Translations under genes and position numbers: made by a program | Shown here: positions 26,535-35,755 of the stretch, piece by piece | Numbering within the stretch: position 1 is the first letter of the stretch | Layout of the letters: each line of letters opens with the position of its first letter | Assembly (NCBI RefSeq): GCF_000014565.1 | Contig: NC_008268.1 | Span: 2,976,001-3,040,000 of the forward strand | Direction: 5' to 3' | Length of the DNA stretch: 64,000 bases | Source of the DNA: Rhodococcus jostii RHA1 | Lineage (GTDB): Bacteria; Actinomycetota; Actinomycetes; Mycobacteriales; Mycobacteriaceae | Notes under the pieces: generated by a model | What the model was told of the DNA's origin: nothing | The model's input: the letters and a program-made list of their open reading frames with translations, nothing else | Databases searched by the model: none

Positions 26535-27494
26535 ATGAGCATGTTCACTGTCACTGTCACGGACATTGTCGAGGAAACGCCGGACATCAAGTCGTTCCGG
26601 GTTGTTCGGACGGACGGGTCACCGTTCGACCCGTACCCGGCCGGCGCCCACATCGACATTCTCGGTCCCACCGAGGTCCTCACCCAATACTCGCTGTGCA
26701 GCCCGCCGCACGAGTCCGAATCGTACGTTGTCGCCGTCAAACGCGAGACCGGCCCGCGCGGTGGCTCGGCCGCGCTGCACGATCGTGTGAGGATCGGCAG
26801 CGAGTTGCAGATCAGCCGGCCCCGCACACTGCTCACGCTCGCCGAAGACGCGGACCGGCACATCCTCGTCGCGGCGGGGATAGGGCTGACCCCGATGCTC
26901 AGTCTGGCGTTCGCGTTGCACCGGCGGAGACAGCAGTTCGACCTGCACTACTTCGCGCGGACGAGGGCGCAGGCCGCGTTCGTCGACCTGCTGGAGAGCG
27001 CGGATTTCCGCCGGGACGTGCACCTGCACTTCGGCCTGACGAGGGACGATCAGCTCTGCGCGCTCGAGAAGATCGTGGCGGACGCGTCGGCCGCCACCCA
27101 CGTCTACACCTGCGGCCCCGAAGGTTTCATGGATCGGGTCCGCGGGCTGGCCGAACCCGCGGTCGGTGAAGACGCGGTCCACTTCGAACACTTCGAGGCG
27201 GCGACGCCTGTAGCGACCGGGTCGGACACGGCGTTCGAGGTGGAACTCGACACGGGCGAGGTGTTCGAAGTGCCTGCCGGAAAATCCATCGCCGACGTAC
27301 TCGAAGAGAACGACATCGGGATCGACACGTCCTGCAGGGAGGGTATCTGCGGCACATGCGTCCTGGACGTGCTGGAGGGCGAACCCGACCACCGCGACAA
27401 TTGCCTCACCAAGAGTGAGAGAAAGGCGGGAGACAGAATTGCCGCGTGTGTGTCGCGCGCGAAATCCGACCGGCTCGTCGTCGAACTTCCCTGA
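26535..27494 (+). CDS. iacF: Ferredoxin reductase of the Rieske oxygenase (IacF-like)
   Basis: The 319-residue product has flavin (TQYSLCSPP), NAD (LVAAGIGLTPMLSLA) and C-terminal 2Fe-2S (CREGICGTCVLD, later Cys) domains. It is of the same class as the reductase at 4187-5164 but diverged from it. It delivers electrons to the IacCD oxygenase. GGAGG lies upstream of the ATG. It converges on the response regulator gene only 15 bp away, with no obvious terminator between them. Confidence 0.88.
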   Translation: MSMFTVTVTDIVEETPDIKSFRVVRTDGSPFDPYPAGAHIDILGPTEVLTQYSLCSPPHESESYVVAVKRETGPRGGSAALHDRVRIGSELQISRPRTLLTLAEDADRHILVAAGIGLTPMLSLAFALHRRRQQFDLHYFARTRAQAAFVDLLESADFRRDVHLHFGLTRDDQLCALEKIVADASAATHVYTCGPEGFMDRVRGLAEPAVGEDAVHFEHFEAATPVATGSDTAFEVELDTGEVFEVPAGKSIADVLEENDIGIDTSCREGICGTCVLDVLEGEPDHRDNCLTKSERKAGDRIAACVSRAKSDRLVVELP

Positions 27495-27509
27495 AAGTGC
27501 CGAATAATT

Positions 27510-28130
27510 TCAGGTCACGGCAATTCCGGCCTGCAGAATATCGCGGACGAGAACGGCGATGCTTTCTGCTCCGGTCTTTTCCTTGATACGGGTGCGATGC
27601 ACGTCGACCGTCTTCACGCTGATACCCAGCTCCTTGGCGATGTTCTTGCTGGGCAATCCGTCGAGGACGAGTGCGAGAATTTCCCTTTCGCGCACCGTCA
27701 GCGTGTCGATCCGGCCCTGCAACTCTGTTCTGTTGCGTCGCTCGCCGAATCGTTGACGCGCGACCCGGAGCGCATCCTGAATCACGTCGAGCATGTGCTG
27801 CGGATCGTAGGGCTTTTCGATGAACGTCAGCGCACCCCGCTGCAGCGCCCGCACCGACATCTTGATGTCACCGTGTGCCGACACGAAGATGATCGGGATC
27901 GGGGATTCGTCGGCGAGGAGTGCCTCCTGGAGCTGGAATCCGCCGACTTCCGGCATCCGGACATCCAGAACGAGGCAGGCCGGGATGTCGCGACGGTACT
28001 CGTCCAGGAAGGACTGCACCGAGAAGTAGTACTCCGACGTGATGTTGACCGAATCGAGCAGCCACGCAAGCGATGCGCACAACTCCTGATCGTCGTCGAC
28101 GATGTAAACCCGTGTTTCCTGCTGATCCAT
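27510..28130 (-). CDS. FixJ/NarL-type response regulator of the iac locus
   Basis: The 206-residue product has a receiver domain with the acidic pocket Asp12-14, phospho-acceptor Asp56 (LVLDVRMP), Ser84 and Lys106. It also has a LuxR-type HTH at about 143-200 (LTVREREILALVLDG, KELGISVKTVDVHR). The ATG at 28130 is preferred because the receiver then starts normally; an upstream start would add 24 residues. It is separated from its likely kinase by the whole iacA-F operon and is divergent from iacG. It is expected to activate both iac operons. Confidence 0.9.
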   Translation of the reverse strand: MDQQETRVYIVDDDQELCASLAWLLDSVNITSEYYFSVQSFLDEYRRDIPACLVLDVRMPEVGGFQLQEALLADESPIPIIFVSAHGDIKMSVRALQRGALTFIEKPYDPQHMLDVIQDALRVARQRFGERRNRTELQGRIDTLTVREREILALVLDGLPSKNIAKELGISVKTVDVHRTRIKEKTGAESIAVLVRDILQAGIAVT

Positions 28131-28207
28131 CGAATCCTGCCTCGCACAGATGACTTGCTTCCTCGTCCAGTGAACACCGACCGTAACGGAAGCGGTAGGC
28201 AACTGAA

Positions 28208-28232
28208 GGAATCCCCTACCCGGGTAGGCGAC
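28208..28232 (+). promoter_or_regulatory. Candidate response-regulator site upstream of iacG
   Basis: The site contains the perfect 12-bp palindrome CTACCCGGGTAG at 28216-28227, with GGAATCC before it and GCGAC after. It is the better copy of the element also seen at 21727-21750. It lies in the divergent gap between the response regulator gene and iacG, 148 bp before the iacG start. Confidence 0.55.
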
Positions 28233-28355
28233 TTACTGCGAGAAAGTAGCGTCGCCGCCAATGTTCCCACCCAGGTGATTCGTCCTATTCTTCTCGGGGA
28301 ACGCGGGCGCACCACGAAAGACACGACTTCCTGTTCCAACTCACGGAGGCTGAAA

Positions 28356-28949
28356 ATGCCCGAACTCACTACCATGCAATTGAGCTTTCGCACCGCCATG
28401 GCGAACCTGCCCGCCGCGGTCAACATCGTGACGACCGACGGCCCTGCCGGGCGCTGCGGAATGACGGTGACCGCCGTCTGCTCGGTCACCGACTCCCCGC
28501 CCACTGCCCTGGTGTGCGTGAATCAGAACAGTGCGATGCACAACGTGTTCCGGAACAACGGCCGAGTCGGAATCAATGTTCTCTCCGGCGACGACGAAGA
28601 GCTGGCCATGCATTTCGCGGGCGCAACGAAAGTCGCGATGGCGGACCGCTTCCACTGGGACATCTGGGAGGAAGACACCGGCGACGGTGTTCCGATCCTG
28701 CGCGCCGCCCACGTGGTGCTCGCCGGCCGGATCGCGGACAGCAAGACCGTGGGTTCGCATTCGGTGCTGTTCGTCGAACTGGACCGCGTGCAGACGCGCG
28801 AACACGGCGACAGCCTCGTCTACTTCCAACGCAAGTTCCACCGTTTGTCGGTTCCGGTCGAGTCCCCCGACTGGCTGTTCTACGACGAATGGTCCGACCC
28901 GATCACCGTGACGCCCACCCTCGTTCCCGCCGCAGCCGGAGGTAAATAG
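28356..28949 (+). CDS. iacG: Flavin reductase (IacG-like)
   Basis: The 197-residue product is of the FMN-binding split-barrel flavin reductase family. Landmarks are LPAAVNIVTTDGPAGRCGMTVTAVCSVTDSPPTALVCVN, cut here by its motifs TAVCSVTDSPP (about 46-56) and NGRVGINVL (about 73-81). The family supplies reduced flavin to IacA-type monooxygenases. ACGGAGGC precedes the ATG. It leads a second iac operon with the transporter and amidase genes, next to the regulator and its candidate site. Confidence 0.88.
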   Translation: MPELTTMQLSFRTAMANLPAAVNIVTTDGPAGRCGMTVTAVCSVTDSPPTALVCVNQNSAMHNVFRNNGRVGINVLSGDDEELAMHFAGATKVAMADRFHWDIWEEDTGDGVPILRAAHVVLAGRIADSKTVGSHSVLFVELDRVQTREHGDSLVYFQRKFHRLSVPVESPDWLFYDEWSDPITVTPTLVPAAAGGK

Positions 28950-28951
28950 CC

Positions 28952-29245
28952 ATGGTCACCTCGTCACCGCCCGAACAAGTCCCACAGAACTCCGACCTGC
29001 AGGTGCTCGCAGACACGCGCGCCGCCTTGACCTTTCGTCTCAGCGCCCTGGTCCTCGCACTGTTCCTGCCCCTGCCGATCCTCGGTGGGTTCACCTCGCT
29101 GCTGGACGGCGTCGTCTTCAGCGGTGTCACCGTGGCGTGGCTCTACGCGGTCGCGCAGTTCGTCGTCGCCATCGTCGTGGCCCGGTATTACATGGCACGG
29201 GCAGCCGAACTCGACTCCCGGACCGCCTCGCGGGCGAAAGGATAA
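28952..29245 (+). CDS. DUF485 membrane protein, partner of the solute symporter
   Basis: The 97-residue product has two hydrophobic helices (about 34-56 and 63-83) flanked by charged ends: LALFLPLPILGG and VVFSGVTVAWLYAVAQF. DUF485 proteins typically precede acetate/solute:sodium symporter genes, as here (five bases before). It is probably an accessory subunit or stabiliser of that transporter. Confidence 0.85.
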   Translation: MVTSSPPEQVPQNSDLQVLADTRAALTFRLSALVLALFLPLPILGGFTSLLDGVVFSGVTVAWLYAVAQFVVAIVVARYYMARAAELDSRTASRAKG

Positions 29246-29250
29246 CAGCC

Positions 29251-30801
29251 ATGAACCTCGTGTCCGCATCGCTCTTCGCGGCCCTCGTCGCCGTCACTCT
29301 GATGATCACCGCGTGGGCTTCCAAGAGGAACAAGTCCGCCGCCGATCACTACGTCGCGGGCGGCAGCCTCACCGGCAGGCAGAACGGTGTCGCCATCGCC
29401 GGCGACTTCATCTCTGCCGCCTCGTTTCTCGGAGTCACCGGTGCGATCGCCCTGACCGGTTTCAACGGGTTCTATCTCGCGGTCTTCGTGCCCGTGGCGT
29501 TCGTCCTCGCGATGCTCCTGATCGCGGAACCCCTGCGCAACCTCGGCCGCTTCACGCTGGCGGACGTCCTCGCCACCCGGTTCCCCGGCAAGGACGTGCG
29601 GTCGATGATGGCCATCAGCACGGTGGTGATCAGCGTGGTCTATCTCGTGTCGCAGCTGGTCGGGGCCGCGCTTCTGGTGTCGCTGCTGTTCGACCTCGAC
29701 TACGCCGTGGCCGTGTTGATCATCGGAACACTCACCACCGCATACACACTGGTGGGTGGAATGCTCGCCACCAGCTGGATCCAGATCATCAAGACCGGTC
29801 TTCTCATGGTCTGCGCCGTGGTGCTGTTCGTTCTCGTGCTGGTGCGGTTCGATTTCAACCCCTTCGGCCCGTTCAGCACCGCGCTCGCCGAGTTCGGGCA
29901 ATCGTTCGTCGCGCCGCAGCGCACGTCCGGTGCCGCGTCGTTCGATCAGTTGTCGCAGACCGTCGGGCTCGTCCTCGGCGTGCTCGGCCTGCCGCACGTC
30001 ATGATCCGATTCCTCACCGTTCCGGACGCGAAGCAGGCGAGAACGTCCGCCTACACGGCGATCTGGATCTTCTTCGCCTTCTACCTGCTGGTACCCGTGC
30101 TCGGCTACGGCGCCGCCAAGCTGGTCGGTGTCGAGGTGATCAAGTCCGAGAACAGGGGCGGCAACCTCGCGGTCGCCCAGCTCGCCGAGACGGTCGGCGG
30201 CGGCGTCCTGCTGGCGTTCGTCGCGGCCGTGGCGTTCGTGACCATTCTGGCCGCACTGTCCGGCCTGGTGATCGCAACCTCGGGTGCGATCGCACACGAC
30301 CTGTACGGGCAGGTGATCAGGAACGGGTCGGTGTCGGCGAAGGCTCAGCACCGCGCAGCCCGGGTCGCGACGGTGGCCACCTGCGTCATCGGTGTCGCCA
30401 TCGCGTTCGCGGCGCAGAAGCAGAACGTCGCGTTCCTCGCGTCACTGGGCATGTCCATCGCCGCGTGCGCGAACCTGCCGGCGCTGCTGCTGACCATGTA
30501 CTGGAAGCGCATGACGGCGCGTGCCGTCATCTCCGGCATCGTGGTCGGGCTCGTCCTGTCGGTCACCGTCATCCTGCTCAGCCCGGTCGTGCAGGGACCG
30601 GACTCCATTCTCGGATTCTCGAACCCGGCACTCGCCGTGGCACCCCTCTCGCTGGCGGTGTCCATCATCGTCGCGCTGGTGTCGGCGCCGTCCGGGGAGA
30701 CGAAAGCGCGAGCAGATCGACTCTTCTCGGTGATGCGCACCCGAGCGCTCACCGGGCAGACCGAGACGACGGACGACGACACGATGGTGGCGATGCAATG
30801 A
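29251..30801 (+). CDS. Solute:sodium symporter (ActP-like), likely indole-acetate uptake
   Basis: The 516-residue protein of the SSS family has about thirteen helices. The family signature region is DHYVAGGSLTGRQNGVAIAGD, followed by FISAASFLGVTG and SAIVRFLT-like VMIRFLTVPDAKQAR. ActP-type members move small carboxylates with sodium. The gene is between iacG and the amidase gene and shares its promoter with them, so import of indole-3-acetate or a related carboxylate is the natural guess. The ATG at 29251 is chosen by the family start; the stop overlaps the amidase start. Confidence 0.88.
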   Translation: MNLVSASLFAALVAVTLMITAWASKRNKSAADHYVAGGSLTGRQNGVAIAGDFISAASFLGVTGAIALTGFNGFYLAVFVPVAFVLAMLLIAEPLRNLGRFTLADVLATRFPGKDVRSMMAISTVVISVVYLVSQLVGAALLVSLLFDLDYAVAVLIIGTLTTAYTLVGGMLATSWIQIIKTGLLMVCAVVLFVLVLVRFDFNPFGPFSTALAEFGQSFVAPQRTSGAASFDQLSQTVGLVLGVLGLPHVMIRFLTVPDAKQARTSAYTAIWIFFAFYLLVPVLGYGAAKLVGVEVIKSENRGGNLAVAQLAETVGGGVLLAFVAAVAFVTILAALSGLVIATSGAIAHDLYGQVIRNGSVSAKAQHRAARVATVATCVIGVAIAFAAQKQNVAFLASLGMSIAACANLPALLLTMYWKRMTARAVISGIVVGLVLSVTVILLSPVVQGPDSILGFSNPALAVAPLSLAVSIIVALVSAPSGETKARADRLFSVMRTRALTGQTETTDDDTMVAMQ

Positions 30802-32075
30802 AGACGGAACTACGGTCACCGAGCCCACTCCGGGACCTGGCGGAGCAGCTGGCGACGGGCGCGACGACGCCCATCGACGTGGCGGAGGCGGCACTCGCAC
30901 GGATCGCGGACCTCGATCCGGAAATCCACGCCTGGGCCCACCTCGACGCCGACGCGGTGCGGTCCGCGGCCGCCCGGATCCAGGACAGCGGCCCGGACGG
31001 CGCACTCTGGGGCGTCCCTGTCGGCGTCAAGGATCTCATCGACGTCGCCGGGATGCCGACGCGCTGCGGTAGTGAGCTGCGGAGCACGGATCCGGTGACG
31101 ACGGACGCCGACTGTGTGGCACGGTCGCGCGCACTCGGCGCGCTCCCGTTCGGCAAGACCGTCACCACCGAGTTCGGGTACTTCAAGCCCGGCCCGACCC
31201 GCAATCCCCGCGCCCTGGACTACACGCCCGGCGGGTCGTCGAGCGGCTCGGCGGCAGCGGTGGCCGCCGGCATGGTGCCGCTGGCGTTCGGCACGCAGAC
31301 CGCGGGGTCGCTGACGAGGCCGGCGTCGTTCTGCGGAGTCGCAGGTTTCGTCACCGCCCACGGCGAACTCCCCACCGCGGGCATCACCGGGTTGAGTCCC
31401 AGTCTCGACACGGTGGGACTACTGGCACGGACCGTGCCCGATCTCCACTTCGCGTGGACAGCACTGCGCGACGGCACGCGGGCGCCCGTCCTCGTGCCTT
31501 CCGCGCCGCGCCGGCTTCGCCTGTGGAGTGGGTTCGAGCTCGGCGAGCTGTCCCGAGAGATGACGGCGGCGCTCAGGGCGACCGCCGATTCCGCAGAGTC
31601 GGCGGGGATCGAGTGCCGTGAGTTGGACGCCGCCGCAACGATCGTGGCACTGACGGAACATCACCACACGGTGATGGCGTACGAGGCGGCCGGGGAACGT
31701 GCCGCCGAGGCCGCGCAGACCGACAAGATCAGCACACCCCTCGCCGAATTGTTCGCCGTGGGGGCGGCGGCCACCGAGGCGGACTACCGTGCCGCCCTCG
31801 CCGGCATCCGCGAGACCCGACAGCTGCTGCTCGCGGCGTTGGACGAGGACGAAGCCATCCTCGGGCCCGCGGCTCTCGGCGCCGCTCCACCCGGGCACGG
31901 CGCAACCGGGACGCCCATCCTGAGCCGACCGTGGCAGGCCCTGGGACTGCCGGTGGTCACGATCCCCGGGAAGCGTGACGGCGCGGGCCTGCCCCTCGGA
32001 TTGCAGCTGATCGGACGTCCCGGTGCCGAGCAACGCCTGTTCGAGACAGCCGCGTGGCTGGAATCCGTGCTCTGA
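30798..32075 (+). CDS. iacH: Amidase-signature enzyme (IacH-like)
   Basis: The 425-residue amidase-signature protein has the catalytic triad in place: Lys78 in GVKDLIDVAG, the serine of TPGGSSSGSAAA (147/148) and Ser171 in TQTAGSLTRPASF. It overlaps the symporter stop by four bases. In P. putida iacH is part of the cluster, placed before iacA, and is thought to act on an amide intermediate or on indole-acetamide. Either role would feed the pathway. The coding frame is intact, unlike the converging amidase at 32092-33381. Confidence 0.85.
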   Translation: MKTELRSPSPLRDLAEQLATGATTPIDVAEAALARIADLDPEIHAWAHLDADAVRSAAARIQDSGPDGALWGVPVGVKDLIDVAGMPTRCGSELRSTDPVTTDADCVARSRALGALPFGKTVTTEFGYFKPGPTRNPRALDYTPGGSSSGSAAAVAAGMVPLAFGTQTAGSLTRPASFCGVAGFVTAHGELPTAGITGLSPSLDTVGLLARTVPDLHFAWTALRDGTRAPVLVPSAPRRLRLWSGFELGELSREMTAALRATADSAESAGIECRELDAAATIVALTEHHHTVMAYEAAGERAAEAAQTDKISTPLAELFAVGAAATEADYRAALAGIRETRQLLLAALDEDEAILGPAALGAAPPGHGATGTPILSRPWQALGLPVVTIPGKRDGAGLPLGLQLIGRPGAEQRLFETAAWLESVL

Positions 32076-32091
32076 CAACGACAGGAAGGCG

Positions 32092-33381
32092 TCAGTCGAC
32101 GAAGATCGACGGCTGGCGTTCCTTCCACGGCGCCGCCTGCTCCAATTGCGCGGCCACCTCCAGTAACAGATCTTCTCTGCCGGTGGCCGCGACGAGTTGG
32201 ATCCCGATGGGGAGGCCCTCCGGGCTCAGCGCGAGCGGCAGGCTGATCGCGGGGTTTCCGGACACGTTGAACGGTGCGGTGAACGGCCCGAACTCGAAGA
32301 TGCGGCGTAGCCACGAGCGCACGCTGTGCCGGGGGTCGTCGTAGTCGAGGGTGCCGTGCGGCACCGGCAGCCACGCAACGGTCGGTGTCACGAGCAGATC
32401 GAATCGGGTGAAGAACAGGTGACCCGGTGCTGCGCGTCGAGTGCAGCCGCGACGTCGAGTGCGGTGAACGCCTGGGCCTCCTGCAGCACCGTCCGCGAGA
32501 CCGCCTCGAGCAGAGCGGGATCGGGCCTGCGTGGAGCCCGCAGGATCGCCGCGTCCGTGGCGATCGCAGTGAGTGTCGACGCTTCGACGACGTCCTCCGC
32601 GTCGAATTGCGGGCGCGTCTCGGTGACGGTGTGGCCGATCCATTCGAGGATCGTGCCGGCGACGACCGTGGCCTCCGATACCTGCGCGTCGACGGCACCG
32701 ACACCCCACGGCTCGGTTGTCAGTGTCACCCGCAGGCGGCCGGGATCGGCGCGCACCGCGTCGGCGTAAAGACCGGACGGCGTGGGGGCGGTGTACTTTT
32801 CACCGACCGCCGGGGCGGCAACGGCGTCCAGCAGATGGGCCGTGTCGCGGACGATTCGGGTGAGGGCGAACTCGTAGATGTGCCCGAACCCGGCCTCGCC
32901 GACCAGTGGGCCGCACGGGATTCGGCCGCGGCTCGGTTTCAGGCCGATGAGCCCGCAGCACGAGGCAGGCACCCGTGGCGAACCGGCGCCGTCGTTGCCG
33001 TGCGCCAGCGGAACCGCCCCCGCGGCGACGAGCGCGGCGGATCCTCCGCTCGACCCGCCGGTTCCCCGATCGAGTGCCCACGGATTGCGCGTCGGCCCGT
33101 ACCGCGGATGCTGCGGCTACCGAGTGTGAACGGCACGCCCTTCGCGAACGGGCCGCTGTCCTTGATGACGAACGGCACCCCGCCAGTGGACCGTCGGTCC
33201 GGTGGTCGAGGGCCGGATCGAACATGGGCAGGGTCAGTGCCCCGAGGTCGGCATCGGCCTGCGCGATCGCTTCGCGCGCAACGGATTCGACCTCCGTCGC
33301 CGTCACCTCACCGGCCCGGATCAGCTCACTCAGGCCGACGGCGTCGAACCTGGTGTACTCGTGCAGTTCCAGCGGTCCCAC
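32092..33381 (-). pseudogene. Broken amidase gene
   Basis: An amidase can be read only by changing frame three times. The N-terminus MGPLELHEYTRFDAVGLSEL runs to DGPLAG near 33180, where one G seems lost from a G run. VPFVIKDSGPFAKGVPF follows to about 33105, where roughly 40 codons expected between the SRSIRG and [12 protein letters not shown] motifs are missing. GGSSGGSAA and later motifs run to about 32420, and the C-terminus [14 protein letters not shown] to FVD ends at 32092. A deletion plus several shifts, in a window where other genes are intact, indicates real decay rather than a reading error. It begins four bases after the AraC gene stop. Confidence 0.85.
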
Positions 33382-33384
33382 TCC

Positions 33385-34413
33385 TCAGGTCGCGACGACC
33401 GTTTCAGTCTGACCTGGAGGGGCGGTGCGGCGCGACCGAATTTCTGCCGCCGTCACGTCGGTGGTCGACAGCAGTTCCTGTTCGCGGAAGGCTCGCGGCG
33501 AGACCCCGTACGTCTCCTTGAACAGCCGCGAGAAGTGCGACGAGTTGACGAGACCGTACCGGGCACAGATGGTTCCGATGCTGTCGCCGCGGAATCGGAT
33601 GTCCTTGAGATCGCGGCGGCACTTCTCGAGCCTGCGGTGGCGGATCCATCCGGCCACCGTGTGTCCGTCCGCCTCGAACATCTTCTGCAGATGCCGCGTC
33701 GACACGTGGTGGTGGGCCGCCACTGCGGCCGTGTCGAGTGTGGGGTCGTGCAGGTGCGCGTCGATGAACGACTTCACAGCGAGCAGCAACGACGCGCCGG
33801 GAGCGGTGGCGTCGGCGGGCGCCTCCGATTGCACCGCGGCACCGAGCAGGTCGAGCACCGCGTCCTCGACGAGGGGGGTTGTCGGCATGGTGCCGGTCAC
33901 GACGGAGTGGTGGAGGTTCGTCAGGAAAGGCGAGACGAGCGCGCCCATCCCGGTGCTGCCGCGGATGCGGCGCGCCGAGACGGTGCCCAGTTCCCGCGAG
34001 GCGATGCGGAGCAGTTCGCGGGGAAACATCAGCACGAACATGCTGAAGTCGCCCGCGAAGTGCAGGTCGTACGGCTTGCTGGTGTCGTAGACGGCGAAGT
34101 CGCCGGGCCCGAGCACGGCCTCGCGGTCGTCCTGGACGATGACGCCGCTGCCCGACAGTTGCAGGCCCACCTTCACCAGGCCTGGATCGGACCGCTTGAT
34201 CGACGTGCGGGTCCGGCGGACGTCGACCGCGTGTCCCCCGACCTCGCTGAGCTGCAACCCGCCGAGCGCGGTGGTGCGCAGGGTCCCGGTGAAGCGCCCC
34301 GGTCCGTCCTCCGCCGTGGACACCACGGCGAGCGGGACGAACGCCGTGGAGACGGCCTGACGCCAGTGCTCGAACTGCCCGTCGTCACGCGCGGGCCCAC
34401 CACCGAGACGCAC
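33385..34413 (-). CDS. AraC-family transcriptional regulator
   Basis: The 342-residue protein has an AraC_binding_2 sensor domain (about 15-190; VLGPGDFAVYDTSKPYDLHF) and two C-terminal HTH motifs at about 215-320 (DTAAVAAHHHVSTRHLQKMF and DSIGTICARYGLVNSSHFSRLFKETYG). It starts with GTG, with GAGGTGA upstream, 11 bp after paaK, so it may be co-transcribed with the paa genes. Immediately downstream is the broken amidase, which it may once have controlled. Targets now are unclear. Confidence 0.88.
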   Translation of the reverse strand: MRLGGGPARDDGQFEHWRQAVSTAFVPLAVVSTAEDGPGRFTGTLRTTALGGLQLSEVGGHAVDVRRTRTSIKRSDPGLVKVGLQLSGSGVIVQDDREAVLGPGDFAVYDTSKPYDLHFAGDFSMFVLMFPRELLRIASRELGTVSARRIRGSTGMGALVSPFLTNLHHSVVTGTMPTTPLVEDAVLDLLGAAVQSEAPADATAPGASLLLAVKSFIDAHLHDPTLDTAAVAAHHHVSTRHLQKMFEADGHTVAGWIRHRRLEKCRRDLKDIRFRGDSIGTICARYGLVNSSHFSRLFKETYGVSPRAFREQELLSTTDVTAAEIRSRRTAPPGQTETVVAT

Positions 34414-34424
34414 CTTCGATCACC

Positions 34425-35723
34425 TCACAGAGCGGAGCGGTTGTCGATCAGTCGACGTGCCTTACCGAGTGAGCGTTCGAGGTCGCCGGGAGCGACGACG
34501 TCGACCTTCACGCTCACGCCGATCCTATTCTTCACCAGCTTCTGCAGTTCACCCGCGGCCCGCGCGTGGTCGTCGGTCACGGCGTCCGGACGCGATTCCA
34601 CCCGCACGGTCAGCTCGTCCATGCGGCCCGGGCGGTCGAGGATGCACTGGAACTGGGGGGCCAGCGCCGGCACCGCCAGGATCAGCTCCTCGATCTGGGT
34701 GGGGAAGAGGTTCACCCCGCGCAGGATGATCATGTCGTCGGTGCGCCCGGTGACCTTCTGCATCCGCCGCACCGACCGCGCCGTCCCCGGCAGCAGCCGG
34801 GTGAGGTCGCGGGTGCGGTACCGGATGATCGGCATCGCCTCCTTGGTCAGCGACGTGAAGACGAGTTCGCCCTCCTCACCGTCGGGCAGCACCTCCCCGG
34901 TGACCGGGTCGATGATCTCCGGGTAGAAGTGGTCTTCCCAGATGTGCAGGCCGTCCTTGGTGTCGACGCATTCCATCGCGACGCCCGGGCCCATCACCTC
35001 GGACAGTCCGTAGATGTCGACGGCGTCCATGTTCAGCTGCTTCTCGAGTTCGGTGCGCATCTCCTCGGTCCACGGCTCCGCCCCGAACACACCGGTCCGC
35101 AGCGACGTCTTCGACGGGTCGATGCCCTTCTTGATCATCGCGTCGACGATCGTGAGCATGTACGACGGCGTCACCATGATCGCGTCGGGTTCGAAGTCCT
35201 CGATCAGCTGGATCTGGCGGTCCGTCATGCCACCGGACATCGGGATCACCGTGCAGCCCAGCCGCTCGGCACCGTAGTGCGCCCCGAGGCCACCGGTGAA
35301 CAGCCCGTACCCGTACGCGACGTGCACCTTGTCCGTCGGCTTCACGCCACCCGCCCGCAGGCTCCGGGCGACCAGATCGGCCCAGTTGTTCAGGTCGCCC
35401 GTGGTGTACCCGACGACCGTCGGGCGCCCGGTGGTCCCGGACGACGCGTGGATGCGCGAAACCTTCTCCTGCGGCACCGCGAACATCTTGAACGGGTAGT
35501 TCGCCCGCAGGTCCGCCTTCGCCGTGAACGGGAACTTCGCCAGATCGGACAGGTCCTTCAGGTCACTCGGGTGCACACCGGCGTCGTCGAACGCCTTCCG
35601 GTAATGCGGAACGTTGTTGTACGCGTGGAGAAGTGACCACTGCAGACGTTCGAGTTGCAGCGACGAGATCCGGTCGCGCGTGGCGAACTCGATGTCCTGC
35701 GAGGGGGTGGCGATACTGGTCAT
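34425..35723 (-). CDS. paaK: Phenylacetate-CoA ligase
   Basis: The 432-residue adenylate-forming enzyme has the ATP loop SSGTTGRPTVVGYT at about 90-103, the YGLSEVMGPG motif and the C-terminal lysine region SLGKARRLIDNR. PaaK converts phenylacetate, ATP and CoA to phenylacetyl-CoA, the first step of the pathway. The ATG at 35723 gives the normal family length; earlier starts add an atypical tail. It lies 32 bp after paaE. Confidence 0.95.
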   Translation of the reverse strand: MTSIATPSQDIEFATRDRISSLQLERLQWSLLHAYNNVPHYRKAFDDAGVHPSDLKDLSDLAKFPFTAKADLRANYPFKMFAVPQEKVSRIHASSGTTGRPTVVGYTTGDLNNWADLVARSLRAGGVKPTDKVHVAYGYGLFTGGLGAHYGAERLGCTVIPMSGGMTDRQIQLIEDFEPDAIMVTPSYMLTIVDAMIKKGIDPSKTSLRTGVFGAEPWTEEMRTELEKQLNMDAVDIYGLSEVMGPGVAMECVDTKDGLHIWEDHFYPEIIDPVTGEVLPDGEEGELVFTSLTKEAMPIIRYRTRDLTRLLPGTARSVRRMQKVTGRTDDMIILRGVNLFPTQIEELILAVPALAPQFQCILDRPGRMDELTVRVESRPDAVTDDHARAAGELQKLVKNRIGVSVKVDVVAPGDLERSLGKARRLIDNRSAL

Positions 35724-35755
35724 TCTAGTCTCCGGGGTGTGCGGGCTGGGTATGG

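Noticed and set aside
32388..32972. Amidase fragments as separate genes
   Set aside because: The pieces are consecutive parts of one amidase in different frames without own ribosome sites; one pseudogene explains them.
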